Below are positions 26,761-33,877 of a stretch of DNA of 64,000 nt, one piece after another. Location: positions 62,001-126,000 of the forward strand of contig NZ_RCVR01000005.1 in NCBI RefSeq assembly GCF_016107305.1. Direction: 5' to 3'. This stretch comes from Roseomonas sp. KE2513 (GTDB lineage: Bacteria > Pseudomonadota > Alphaproteobacteria > Acetobacterales > Acetobacteraceae). Each line of letters begins with the position of its first letter. The stretch's first letter is position 1. The position numbers were made by a program, and so were the translations under genes. Below the pieces are notes generated by a model. The model was not told the DNA's origin and did no database searches. It saw nothing but the letters and a program-made list of their open reading frames with translations.

Positions 26761-26776
26761 TGGCACGTCCCTTGCT
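26761..26776 (+). promoter_or_regulatory. Sigma-54 (-24/-12) promoter
   Basis: TGGCACG-TCCC-TTGCT matches the RpoN consensus TGGCACG-N4-TTGCW at every defined position. It lies in the pirin-tctC spacer, 46 nt before the binding-protein start, which leaves room for a transcription start near 26787. The window also encodes RpoN. A sigma-54 promoter needs an AAA+ activator, and none is encoded nearby. Confidence 0.8.
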
Positions 26777-26821
26777 GCATCCGCGCGCAAAACGCACCGC
26801 TTCCGGTGCGCGGAGTTCCCG

Positions 26822-27835
26822 ATGCGCCGCCGTTCCGCCCTCCTCGCCATCCCCGGCCTCGTCACGGCCGCCGGCGCCCTGACCAAGCCCGCCCTCGCCC
26901 AGCCCCCCATGAATCAACCCGGGGCGAATGGCGTCTGGCCCAGCCGTCCCGTCCGCATCGTCGTCACGTTCCCGCCCGGCGGCGCCTCGGACATTGTCGC
27001 CCGCGTCATGGCCGACGTCCTCTCCCAGCGGATGAACGCCCGCTTCGTGGTGGACAACCGCCCGGGCGCCGGCGGCACCGTCGGCGCCGCCCATGTCGCG
27101 ACCCAGCCGGCCGACGGCTACACGCTCATGCTGTCGAACACCGCGCCCATCGTCACCTCGCCACCCCTCTACGCGAAGCCCGGCTACGACCCCGTCGCCT
27201 CCTTCACCCACGTCGCCTTCCTCGGAACCACCCCCGCAGTCATCACCGCCAACAAGACCCTCGTGCCCGCGACCGACTTCGCCGGCCTCATCGCCTGGAT
27301 CAAGGCGCAGCCCCAGCCCGTCGCCTACGGTACCTCCGGCGTCGGCTCCGTCCCGCATATCCTCGGCGTGCTGCTGGAACGCGAGGCCGGCATCCGCCTT
27401 AACCACATTCCCTATCGCGGCAGCGCGCCCATGCAGGCCGAACTCCTCGGCGGCTCGCTCCCCCTCGGCTTCGATGTGCTCCCCGACACCGCCGAGAACA
27501 TCAAGGCCGACCGCCTCCGCGCCTATGCCGTTACCGCCGCCGCCCGCCAGCCCCTTGCGCCCGAGGTGCCCACCATGGCGGAAGTCGGCCATCCGAACAT
27601 CAGGATCGACAACTGGCTCGGCCTCAGCGCCCCGGCCGGCCTGCCCGCCGCCACCGCGGAGCGCCTGCGCGCCGAAACCTTCGCTGCTCTCGCCACCCCC
27701 GAGATGCGCCGCCGCCTGGACGAGCGCGGCATCACCGGCGAGCCCCTCGGCCCACAGGAATTCACCGCCATGGTCACGCAGCAGGTTCGTGATATCGGCG
27801 GCGCGGTCACCGCCCTCGGCATCCGGCAGGACTAA
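26822..27835 (+). CDS. Tripartite tricarboxylate transporter (Bug/TctC) substrate-binding protein
   Basis: Periplasmic binding protein of 337 residues with an N-terminal signal (MRRRSALLAIPGLVTAAGAL, cleavage near PALAQ). Hallmarks of the Bug family: WPSRPVRIVVTFPPGGASDIVAR, FVVDNRPGAGGTVGA, HVATQPADGYTLM and the VPTMAEVG region near the C-terminus. No TctA/TctB membrane genes are nearby; orphan Bug proteins are very common in relatives and act in uptake or sensing of carboxylates or other small ligands. It has a consensus sigma-54 promoter upstream, suggesting regulated expression. Confidence 0.93.
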   Translation: MRRRSALLAIPGLVTAAGALTKPALAQPPMNQPGANGVWPSRPVRIVVTFPPGGASDIVARVMADVLSQRMNARFVVDNRPGAGGTVGAAHVATQPADGYTLMLSNTAPIVTSPPLYAKPGYDPVASFTHVAFLGTTPAVITANKTLVPATDFAGLIAWIKAQPQPVAYGTSGVGSVPHILGVLLEREAGIRLNHIPYRGSAPMQAELLGGSLPLGFDVLPDTAENIKADRLRAYAVTAAARQPLAPEVPTMAEVGHPNIRIDNWLGLSAPAGLPAATAERLRAETFAALATPEMRRRLDERGITGEPLGPQEFTAMVTQQVRDIGGAVTALGIRQD

Positions 27836-27841
27836 GCCCGC

Positions 27842-28201
27842 TCAGAACCCCATCAGCGCCAGCACCGCCCGGATCGCGTCCTCGATCTCCGCGTCCGGCA
27901 GCATGTCCACGCCGGGCACGATGTCGAGGTTCAGTGCCCGCTTCAGGCTATAAGCCGCGGCAGCCCCGGCGATGCAGAGGCACCCCGCAAGGGTGAACAG
28001 AAATGCGGTTCCGAACACACGCAGCAGCGCGGTCTCGAGCAAACGCAGCACGGCGGCTCCGAGCACATGCAGCACCGCTGCCCCACGCCCCTGCGTGGCC
28101 GGCATGTCCCCGGCCGCAAGGGTGGTCGCGCGGCCGCTAGCCAGCGGCAGTGCGACCGCGTGATGGAGTGAGAGGTCGTTAACTTGTATCGTATGTGGCA
28201 T
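27842..28201 (-). CDS. Small putative membrane protein with 8-residue repeats
   Basis: A 119-residue open frame starting at ATG 28201 (MPHTIQVNDLSLHHAV); no strong ribosome site, so existence is moderately supported. The centre contains a string of similar octets (AAVLHVLG, AAVLRLLE, TALLRVFG, TAFLFTLA) encoded by 24-bp tandem repeats, leading into a hydrophobic segment (FLFTLAGCLCIAGAAAAYSL). The end is acidic and helical (DAEIEDAIRAVLALMGF). It converges on the Bug-protein gene, 6 nt apart. Function unknown. Confidence 0.5.
   Translation of the reverse strand: MPHTIQVNDLSLHHAVALPLASGRATTLAAGDMPATQGRGAAVLHVLGAAVLRLLETALLRVFGTAFLFTLAGCLCIAGAAAAYSLKRALNLDIVPGVDMLPDAEIEDAIRAVLALMGF
28012..28083 (+). 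repeat. 24-bp imperfect tandem repeat, three copies
   Basis: Units 28012-28035, 28036-28059 and 28060-28083 each begin CGA-x-CA and share ACGCAGCA-like cores; a fourth, degenerate unit may precede (27988-28011). They encode octapeptide repeats on the minus strand in the small membrane-protein gene. Confidence 0.75.
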
Positions 28202-28269
28202 GATCGAAGGGGGTAACGCGCGAAAGGTTAAAAGTTCCCTCGCGCCCTCCAACGATCCGCACACCGTTA

Positions 28270-29706
28270 TCAGCCCCGCCCGCGCAGCGGCGGCGCCACC
28301 ACCTCCGGCGGGATCGGGCAGGCATAAGCTGCCCCGCCCCGCCGCTTCACCAGCTCCGCCTTCGCCCGTGCCAGCAACTCCGGGTCGCGGAACCCGTCCA
28401 GCGCCGTCGCCGCCATCACCTTCGCCGCCTGGGTCATCCCCTTATGTGCGTGCGCGGATTTCCCCTGCGCCACCGCCTGCCAGGTATGGAAGGGCGTGCC
28501 CACCGCCCAGCAGGCGCCCCAGGCCTGCACCGTCGGCACGATCTGCGACACGTCGCCCACATCGGTGGACCCCGCCTGGGTCAGCGGCGTCCCGTCGAAG
28601 GGCAGCACCCCGTCATGCAGCCCGGCCTCCGCCAGCACCGGTTCCGCCCCGAAGCTCGCCAACTCGGACGCGATGTCCTCCGCGCTCAGCGAGCCCCGGA
28701 TCTCCGCCGCAAAGCGCCGGTCCGCCTCGTCGTACTCAGCGGGCCCCAGCGCCTGGAAGTTCCCGTGCAGCACCGTCTCCAGCGTCCGGTTCTGCAGCAG
28801 CTCCGAGCAGGCCTTGTCGATCTCGAAGGACCAGCTCGTCCCGGTCATGATCGAGGCCCCCTCCGCGCAGGCTTTCACCCGCTCGAACAGCGCCGCCGCC
28901 TCAGCTACCTTCGGTGCGCGGATCAGGTAGAGAACCTCCGCCTCCGCCTGCACCACATTCGGCGAAACACCCCCGGAATTCGTGATGGCGTAGTGCACCC
29001 GCGCCTCCTGCGGCATGTGCTCGCGCAGGTAGTTCACGCCCACATTCATCAGCTCCACCGCATCCAGCGCCGAGCGCCCGAGATGCGGCGACCCCGCCGC
29101 ATGCGCCGCCTTGCCCTTGAAGCGGAAGTAAACCTGATAGTTCGCGAGGTTCCGCGTGGACATCACCGCGTTGAAGGCCCCCGGATGCCAGGTCACGGCG
29201 GCATCGAGGTCGTCGAACACCCCCTCCCGCGCCATGAAGGTCTTGCCCGATCCTCCCTCCTCGCCTGGGCAGCCATAATACCGCACCCGCCCCGGCATCC
29301 CCGCCTCGCGCAGCGCATCCCGCGCCGAAACCGCCGCCAGCATCGCCCCCGCGCCCAGCAGGTTGTGCCCGCAACCGTGCCCGTTGCCACCGGCCTCCAC
29401 CGATCGCTTCTCCGCCACCCCCGCCTCTTGGGAGAGGCCCGCCAGCGCGTCGAACTCGCCGAGGAACCCGATCACCGGGCCCCCGTCGCCGGACTCCGCC
29501 ACGAAGGCCGTCGGGATCCCCGCCACGTTCCGCGTGACGCGGAACCCCTCCGCCTCCAGCTGCGCGATCTGCTCCTCCACCGAGCGGTGCTCGGCGAAGC
29601 GCAGCTCCGGCATCCCCCAGATCCGGTCCGAAAGCGCCACATAATCCGGCGCCTTCGCCTTCACGAGCCCGGAGATGTGATCGAGCGCGATGGGGTCGTT
29701 CTTCAT
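28270..29706 (-). CDS. M20-family amidohydrolase (AbgB-like)
   Basis: A zinc-dependent amidase/peptidase of 478 residues resembling p-aminobenzoyl-glutamate hydrolase subunit B. The metal-binding segment GHGCGHNLLGAGAM is clear, followed by GCPGEEGGSGKTFMAREGVFDD and WHPGAFNAV. The dimerisation domain (KGKAAHAAGSPHLGRSALDAVELM) and a late metal region (STDVGDVSQIVPTVQAWGA) are also present. Start ATG 29706. Related proteins cleave N-acyl or aminobenzoyl-glutamate compounds; the substrate here is unknown. Confidence 0.92.
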   Translation of the reverse strand: MKNDPIALDHISGLVKAKAPDYVALSDRIWGMPELRFAEHRSVEEQIAQLEAEGFRVTRNVAGIPTAFVAESGDGGPVIGFLGEFDALAGLSQEAGVAEKRSVEAGGNGHGCGHNLLGAGAMLAAVSARDALREAGMPGRVRYYGCPGEEGGSGKTFMAREGVFDDLDAAVTWHPGAFNAVMSTRNLANYQVYFRFKGKAAHAAGSPHLGRSALDAVELMNVGVNYLREHMPQEARVHYAITNSGGVSPNVVQAEAEVLYLIRAPKVAEAAALFERVKACAEGASIMTGTSWSFEIDKACSELLQNRTLETVLHGNFQALGPAEYDEADRRFAAEIRGSLSAEDIASELASFGAEPVLAEAGLHDGVLPFDGTPLTQAGSTDVGDVSQIVPTVQAWGACWAVGTPFHTWQAVAQGKSAHAHKGMTQAAKVMAATALDGFRDPELLARAKAELVKRRGGAAYACPIPPEVVAPPLRGRG

Positions 29707-29732
29707 GCCCCAACACTACGACCACCCACCCC

Positions 29733-30734
29733 TCAGGTCACCTCAATCACCAGCTTCCCGAAGTTCTTCCCGGCCAGCAGCCCCATGAAGGCTTCCGGCG
29801 CCCGCTCCAGCCCCTGCACCACGTCCTCGCGGTAGCGCAGCGACCCGTCCTGCACCCATGCTCCGCCGATCCGCCGCCAATCCGTGAAAGCCCGCGGGTG
29901 GTCGCTCACGATGAACCCGCGCAGCGAGAGCCGCTTCCGCACCACCTGCATCAGGTTCGGCCCCGGCGTCGGCTCCGCGTCGTTGTACTCCGCCACCATT
30001 CCGCAGAAGGCGACCCGCCCGAAGTCGTTCAGCAGCGGAAAAACGGCCCTCTGCACGGCACCGCCCACATTCTCGAAATAGGCGTCGATCCCCTCCGGGC
30101 AGGCCGCCTTCAACCGCTCCGGAAAGTCCTCCGCGCGATGATCCACGCATTCCGGAAAGCCGAGCACATCGCGCACGAAGGCGCATTTCTCCTCGCCCCC
30201 CGCAATCCCGACCACGCGCGCGCCCATCCGCGCCGCAATCTGCCCCGCCACGCCTCCCACGGCACCGGACGCCGCCGAAACCACGAAGGTCTCCCCCGGC
30301 TGCGGCCGCGCCAGCTCCGTCGTCCCTACCCAGGCCGTCGTCCCCGGCATCCCCAGCACGCCCAGCGCCGTCGTCATCGGCGCACCATCCGCCTCCAGCT
30401 TCCTCAGCCCCGCCACCGGCACCGCCGAGAAGCGCTGCCACCCAAAGCCCCCCAACACCCAATCCCCTGCAGAGAACCGCCCCGTCGGGTCCTCCACCAC
30501 CTGGGAGACGCACTGTCCCTCCATCACCGCCCCGACCTCCACCGGCGCCGAGTAGGACTTCGCGGCGCTCATCCGCCCGCGCATGTAGGGGTCGAGCGAG
30601 AGGAACCGGTTCCGCAGCAAGGCCTCCCCCGGCCGCGGCGAAGGAGGAGGGGCCTCCGACAGCTCGAAGTGTTCCGGCCCCACCCGCCCCTCCGGCCGCG
30701 CGCGAAGAAGGATGCGAAGGTTGCTCTCGGCCAT
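29733..30734 (-). CDS. NADP-dependent oxidoreductase (MDR family, CurA-like)
   Basis: A 333-residue medium-chain reductase without the structural zinc site. Recognisable parts: SLDPYMRGRMSAAKSYSAPVEVG near residues 45-70, GMPGTTAWVGTTELARPQPGETFVVSAASGAVGGVAGQIA with the nucleotide fold at about 125-165, and the C-terminal GLERAPEAFMGLLAGKNFGKLV. This is the enoyl/curcumin/leukotriene-B4 reductase-like group, which reduces alpha,beta-unsaturated ketones with NADPH. ATG 30734. It lies 27 nt upstream of the amidohydrolase gene in the same direction; a joint transcript is likely. Confidence 0.92.
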   Translation of the reverse strand: MAESNLRILLRARPEGRVGPEHFELSEAPPPSPRPGEALLRNRFLSLDPYMRGRMSAAKSYSAPVEVGAVMEGQCVSQVVEDPTGRFSAGDWVLGGFGWQRFSAVPVAGLRKLEADGAPMTTALGVLGMPGTTAWVGTTELARPQPGETFVVSAASGAVGGVAGQIAARMGARVVGIAGGEEKCAFVRDVLGFPECVDHRAEDFPERLKAACPEGIDAYFENVGGAVQRAVFPLLNDFGRVAFCGMVAEYNDAEPTPGPNLMQVVRKRLSLRGFIVSDHPRAFTDWRRIGGAWVQDGSLRYREDVVQGLERAPEAFMGLLAGKNFGKLVIEVT

Positions 30735-30771
30735 TAGGCTCTCCCCTGCTCATCATCCGGCAAAAATCTGC

Positions 30772-30793
30772 CCCGGAGCCGCTCCGCTCCGGG
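30772..30793. other. Inverted repeat in divergent promoter region
   Basis: CCCGGAGC (30772-30779) pairs with GCTCCGGG (30786-30793). It lies in the 174-bp space between the divergent oxidoreductase and mobB genes and could be an operator or 5' leader hairpin; no function can be assigned. Confidence 0.35.
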
Positions 30794-30908
30794 ATGTGTG
30801 CGCCCCGAAACTGGCGCCCCGCCCCGCCCGGCGCTAGAGCCGCAGCCGAACAGGAGGCCCGACCGGCCCCCGGCCACCGAGGACGCCCCACGGAATGCCC
30901 CCTCTGCG

Positions 30909-31409
30909 ATGCGGCTGATCGGCCTCGCCGGCTGGAGCGGCGCCGGCAAGACCACCCTCCTCGCCGCCCTCATCCCCTGGCTGAAGGGGAGGGGTCTCAC
31001 CGTCTCCACCATCAAGCACGCCCACCACGGGTTCGACCTGGACCAGCCAGGCAAGGACAGCCACACCCACCGCCTCGCAGGGGCGGAGCAGGTTCTCGTC
31101 GCCTCCTCCCGGCGATGGGCGCTGATGACGGAGCTGCGCGGCGCCCCCGAACCCCCGCTCACCGAACTCCTGACCCACCTCGCCCCCGTCGATCTCGTGA
31201 TCGTGGAGGGTTTCAAGCGCGATCCCCTCCCTAAGATCGAGGTTCATCGCGCCGCCAATGCCAAGCCCTGGCTGCACCCGGAGGAGCCCGCCATCCGCGC
31301 CGTCGCCGCCGATATCGTCCCCCCTGGCCACCTGCCGCACGCAGCCCTCGACGACATCCCCGCGATCGGCGCCCTCGCGCTGGAGCACGCCGCCCCATGG
31401 CCGGCCTGA
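30909..31409 (+). CDS. mobB: Molybdopterin-guanine dinucleotide biosynthesis protein B
   Basis: GTP-binding accessory protein of Mo-bisMGD synthesis. The 166-residue version from ATG 30909 begins MRLIGLAGWSGAGKTTLL with the P-loop GWSGAGKTT at 8-16, then STIKHAHHGFDLDQPGKDSHTHRLAGA and VDLVIVEGFKRDPLPKIEVHR, all diagnostic. The upstream extension to 30798 is Pro/Arg-rich and unlikely. Its end overlaps moeA by 13 nt; mobA lies convergently beyond moeA. Confidence 0.95.
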   Translation: MRLIGLAGWSGAGKTTLLAALIPWLKGRGLTVSTIKHAHHGFDLDQPGKDSHTHRLAGAEQVLVASSRRWALMTELRGAPEPPLTELLTHLAPVDLVIVEGFKRDPLPKIEVHRAANAKPWLHPEEPAIRAVAADIVPPGHLPHAALDDIPAIGALALEHAAPWPA

Positions 31410-32656
31410 CACCACCCGAGCCCGGCGACTGCTTCGCCCACGAGGGCGGCCTCCTCTCCGTCGAGGCCGCCGCCGCCCTCGTCACCGCCCGCATCGTTCC
31501 CCTCCACGGCACCGAGGAACTCCCGCTCCGCGCCGCGCGTGGCCGCATCCTCGCCGAACCCCTCGTCGCCACCTCCGACCTGCCGCCCTTCGCCAACAGC
31601 GCCGTGGACGGTTACGCCTTCCGCCGCGCCGACCTGCCGCAGGACGCCATCCTGCCCGTCGCCGCCCGCATCGCCGCCGGGCAGGCCGCCGAGCCGCTGC
31701 CCCCCGGCACCGCCGCCCGCATCCTCACCGGCGCCCCCATCCCTCCCGGCGCCGACGCCGTCGCCATGCAGGAGGACACCCGCCCGGCCGGCCTCGCGAT
31801 TCCCACCAATATCGCCATCACCCTCCCGCGCGACCTCCCGGAAGGTGCCAACATCCGCCCTGCCGGCGAGGACATCGCGGCCGGCGAACTCGCCCTTCGC
31901 GCCGGCCACCGCCTCGACGCCCCCGCCCTCGGCCTCGCCGCCGCCCTCGGCCGCCCGCGCCTTCGCGTCACTCGCCGCCCCGTCATCGGCGTCTTCAGCA
32001 CCGGCGACGAACTGGTCGAACCCGGCCAGCCCCTCCGCCCCGCCGCCACCCACGACAGCAACCGCCACACCCTCCTCGCCCTGCTCGACGCCCTTCCGGC
32101 CGAGGCCCAGGACCTCGGCATCCTCCCCGATCGCGCCCTCGCCACCGCCGAGGCCCTGCACGAGGCCGCCGCCCGCCATGACCTCCTCCTCACCTCCGGT
32201 GGCGTCTCCGCCGGGGAGGAGGACCACGTCCGCCGCGCCATCGAGGCCAACGGCACCCTTCATTTCTGGAAGCTCGCCGTAAAACCCGGCAAGCCCGCCG
32301 CCATGGGCATGATCGCCGGAACCCCCGTCCTCGGCCTGCCCGGCAACCCCGTGGCCGCGGTGGTCGCCTTCCTCCACCTCGCCCGTCCCCTGATCCTACG
32401 CCTGGCGGGCGCTGCCACCACGCCCCTCCCGCGCCTGACCGCCCCCGCCGCCTTCAGCCACCGCAAGAAACCCGGCCGCCGCGAATACCTCCGCGTCTCC
32501 CTCGTCGACGGCGCCGCCCACCGCTACCCCCGCGACGGCGCCGGTCTTCTCGCCTCCCTCGCCCGCACGGAGGCTTTCGCCGAACTGCCGGAAGACGCCA
32601 TCGCCATCGACGCGGGCGACCCCCTGACGGTCATTCCTTACGGGGGCCTGTTCTGA
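31397..32656 (+). CDS. moeA: Molybdopterin molybdenumtransferase MoeA
   Basis: Inserts molybdate into adenylylated molybdopterin. 419 residues, start ATG 31397 within mobB. Motifs: LPPFANSAVDGYAFRRAD, RILTGAPIPPGADAVAMQEDT, VFSTGDELVEPGQPL, DSNRHTLLALLDA, LLTSGGVSAGEEDHVR and GLPGNPVAAVVAFLHLARPLIL. The domain order is that of MoeA/gephyrin. A hairpin-rich repeat starts at its stop codon. Confidence 0.96.
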   Translation: MAGLTPPEPGDCFAHEGGLLSVEAAAALVTARIVPLHGTEELPLRAARGRILAEPLVATSDLPPFANSAVDGYAFRRADLPQDAILPVAARIAAGQAAEPLPPGTAARILTGAPIPPGADAVAMQEDTRPAGLAIPTNIAITLPRDLPEGANIRPAGEDIAAGELALRAGHRLDAPALGLAAALGRPRLRVTRRPVIGVFSTGDELVEPGQPLRPAATHDSNRHTLLALLDALPAEAQDLGILPDRALATAEALHEAAARHDLLLTSGGVSAGEEDHVRRAIEANGTLHFWKLAVKPGKPAAMGMIAGTPVLGLPGNPVAAVVAFLHLARPLILRLAGAATTPLPRLTAPAAFSHRKKPGRREYLRVSLVDGAAHRYPRDGAGLLASLARTEAFAELPEDAIAIDAGDPLTVIPYGGLF

Positions 32657-32865
32657 GCGGCCGCGGGAGAGGGCCGCCGCCCTCTCCAGGCCTCACCCGC
32701 CAAGGGCCTGGGGCCCCTGGCCCCCATCTGGCTTCGCGGAACCTTCCTGAACGCGCCGTCGCTCGGGTCACCGACCCGAGGCGCGCCATTGGCAGAACCA
32801 TCCGAACAGATAGAGAAAGATGAGAGGGGGCTGGGAGAGAACCCACTCTCTCCCCCGGAGTCACC
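32654..32865 (+). repeat. Intergenic hairpin-rich repeat, copy B
   Basis: Aligns with 13122-13340, again beginning at the upstream gene's stop (TGAGCGGCCG) and ending GAGTCACC. Hairpins: 32666-32687 (perfect 9-bp stem, CGCC loop), GGGCC/GGCCC around 32704-32716, 32762-32780 (8-bp stem, loop ACC versus CAA in copy A) and 32833-32854 (7-bp stem). It fills the space between convergent moeA and mobA and may act as a two-way terminator. Confidence 0.85.
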
Positions 32866-32868
32866 CGC

Positions 32869-33492
32869 TTACTCCAAACCCGCCTCAAGCACCGCCAAAT
32901 CCCCCGGCGCGTTGGCGTTGAGGAACGGATCCCCCGCCCACTCCACCACCGACAACCCGCACCCCTCCGCCCAGCGAAGCACCTTCCCCTCGCCCCCGAG
33001 CACGGCCTCCCGCAGTGCCCCGCGCAGCCCCGAGGGCCAGATCGCCACCGGCGGATGCACCCGCCCCGCCGAGGCCGCGCAGGCCACCGGCCTGGCTGCC
33101 TCCCGCAGCCGCGAAGCAAGATCAGAAGGGATCAGCGGCGTATCACCGGGCACCGTCACCACCCACCCAAGCCCCAGCCGCCCCGCGTGCTCCATCCCCG
33201 CCAGCACGCCCGCCAGCGGCCCCGGATACCCCGGCACATCATCCGCGATCACCGCCACCCCAGGCGCCACGGACGCGAAGCGCGCCGGATCGCCGTTCGC
33301 ATTCACCGCCACCGCATCAACCTGCGGCCCGAGCCGCTCCAGCAGATGCGCCAGCATCGGCCGCCCGCGCAGCGGCAGCAGCGTCTTGTCGCCGCCGCCC
33401 ATCCGCCGAGCCAGCCCGCCGGCCAGCACGACGCCGAGCACGCCATCGGGCCTAACGCCGAGCAAGCCGGGCGGCTTGCTAACTCCGCCCAC
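32869..33492 (-). CDS. mobA: Molybdenum cofactor guanylyltransferase
   Basis: Attaches GMP to molybdopterin. About 207 residues; the first in-frame start is GTG 33492, with further GTG codons close by (before GVVLAGG), so the exact N-terminus is uncertain. The nucleotidyl-transferase signature VVLAGGLARRMGGGDKTLLPLRGRPML is clear, followed by DDVPGYPGPLAGVLAGME and VVTVPGDTPLIPSDLA. It overlaps the preceding membrane-protein gene by 14 nt on the minus strand and converges with moeA. Confidence 0.94.
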   Translation of the reverse strand: MGGVSKPPGLLGVRPDGVLGVVLAGGLARRMGGGDKTLLPLRGRPMLAHLLERLGPQVDAVAVNANGDPARFASVAPGVAVIADDVPGYPGPLAGVLAGMEHAGRLGLGWVVTVPGDTPLIPSDLASRLREAARPVACAASAGRVHPPVAIWPSGLRGALREAVLGGEGKVLRWAEGCGLSVVEWAGDPFLNANAPGDLAVLEAGLE

Positions 33493-33877
33493 GCAGCGCC
33501 AGCGGCCGCAGCAGGAAGGCCGTGCCCCACCCCCAGGCCGCCCCGATCAGCGGCAGCACCCAGTCCGGCGTCCCACGTGGCAGGTGCTGCGGCACGAGAT
33601 AGACCGCCACAACCCCGAGAACGGCCCCGAAGATCAGGTCTGGCATCGGCAGCAGCCGCAGCAGCAGCGCGACAAGGAATCCCCCCGCCGCGCCCATGAG
33701 GCAGAACCACCCGATCAGGGGCAGCCCATAGGGCCCATTCGCCTGCACATAGGCCGCGAGAGGCATCACCTTCGCGACCTTGTTCAGCAGGAACAGCGTC
33801 GGATCCCGGAACACGACCACCGAGAGCGCGCCGCAGGGTATCCCGTAGAAAATCGCCCGCCGAAGGCTCTCCCTCAC
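33479..33877 (-). CDS. Small integral membrane protein of unknown function
   Basis: A 132-residue very hydrophobic protein, with about three to four membrane segments (IPCGALSVVVFRD, YGLPLIGWFCLMGAAGGFLVALLL, LIFGAVLGVVAVYLV, VLPLIGAAWGWGTAFLL). GTG 33877 overlaps the gabT stop (GTGA) and is preferred to the upstream GTG 33901. The stop overlaps mobA. Family not recognised. Sandwiched by overlaps, it is clearly co-translated with gabT and mobA, though a functional link is not obvious. Confidence 0.8.
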   Translation of the reverse strand: MRESLRRAIFYGIPCGALSVVVFRDPTLFLLNKVAKVMPLAAYVQANGPYGLPLIGWFCLMGAAGGFLVALLLRLLPMPDLIFGAVLGVVAVYLVPQHLPRGTPDWVLPLIGAAWGWGTAFLLRPLALRGRS

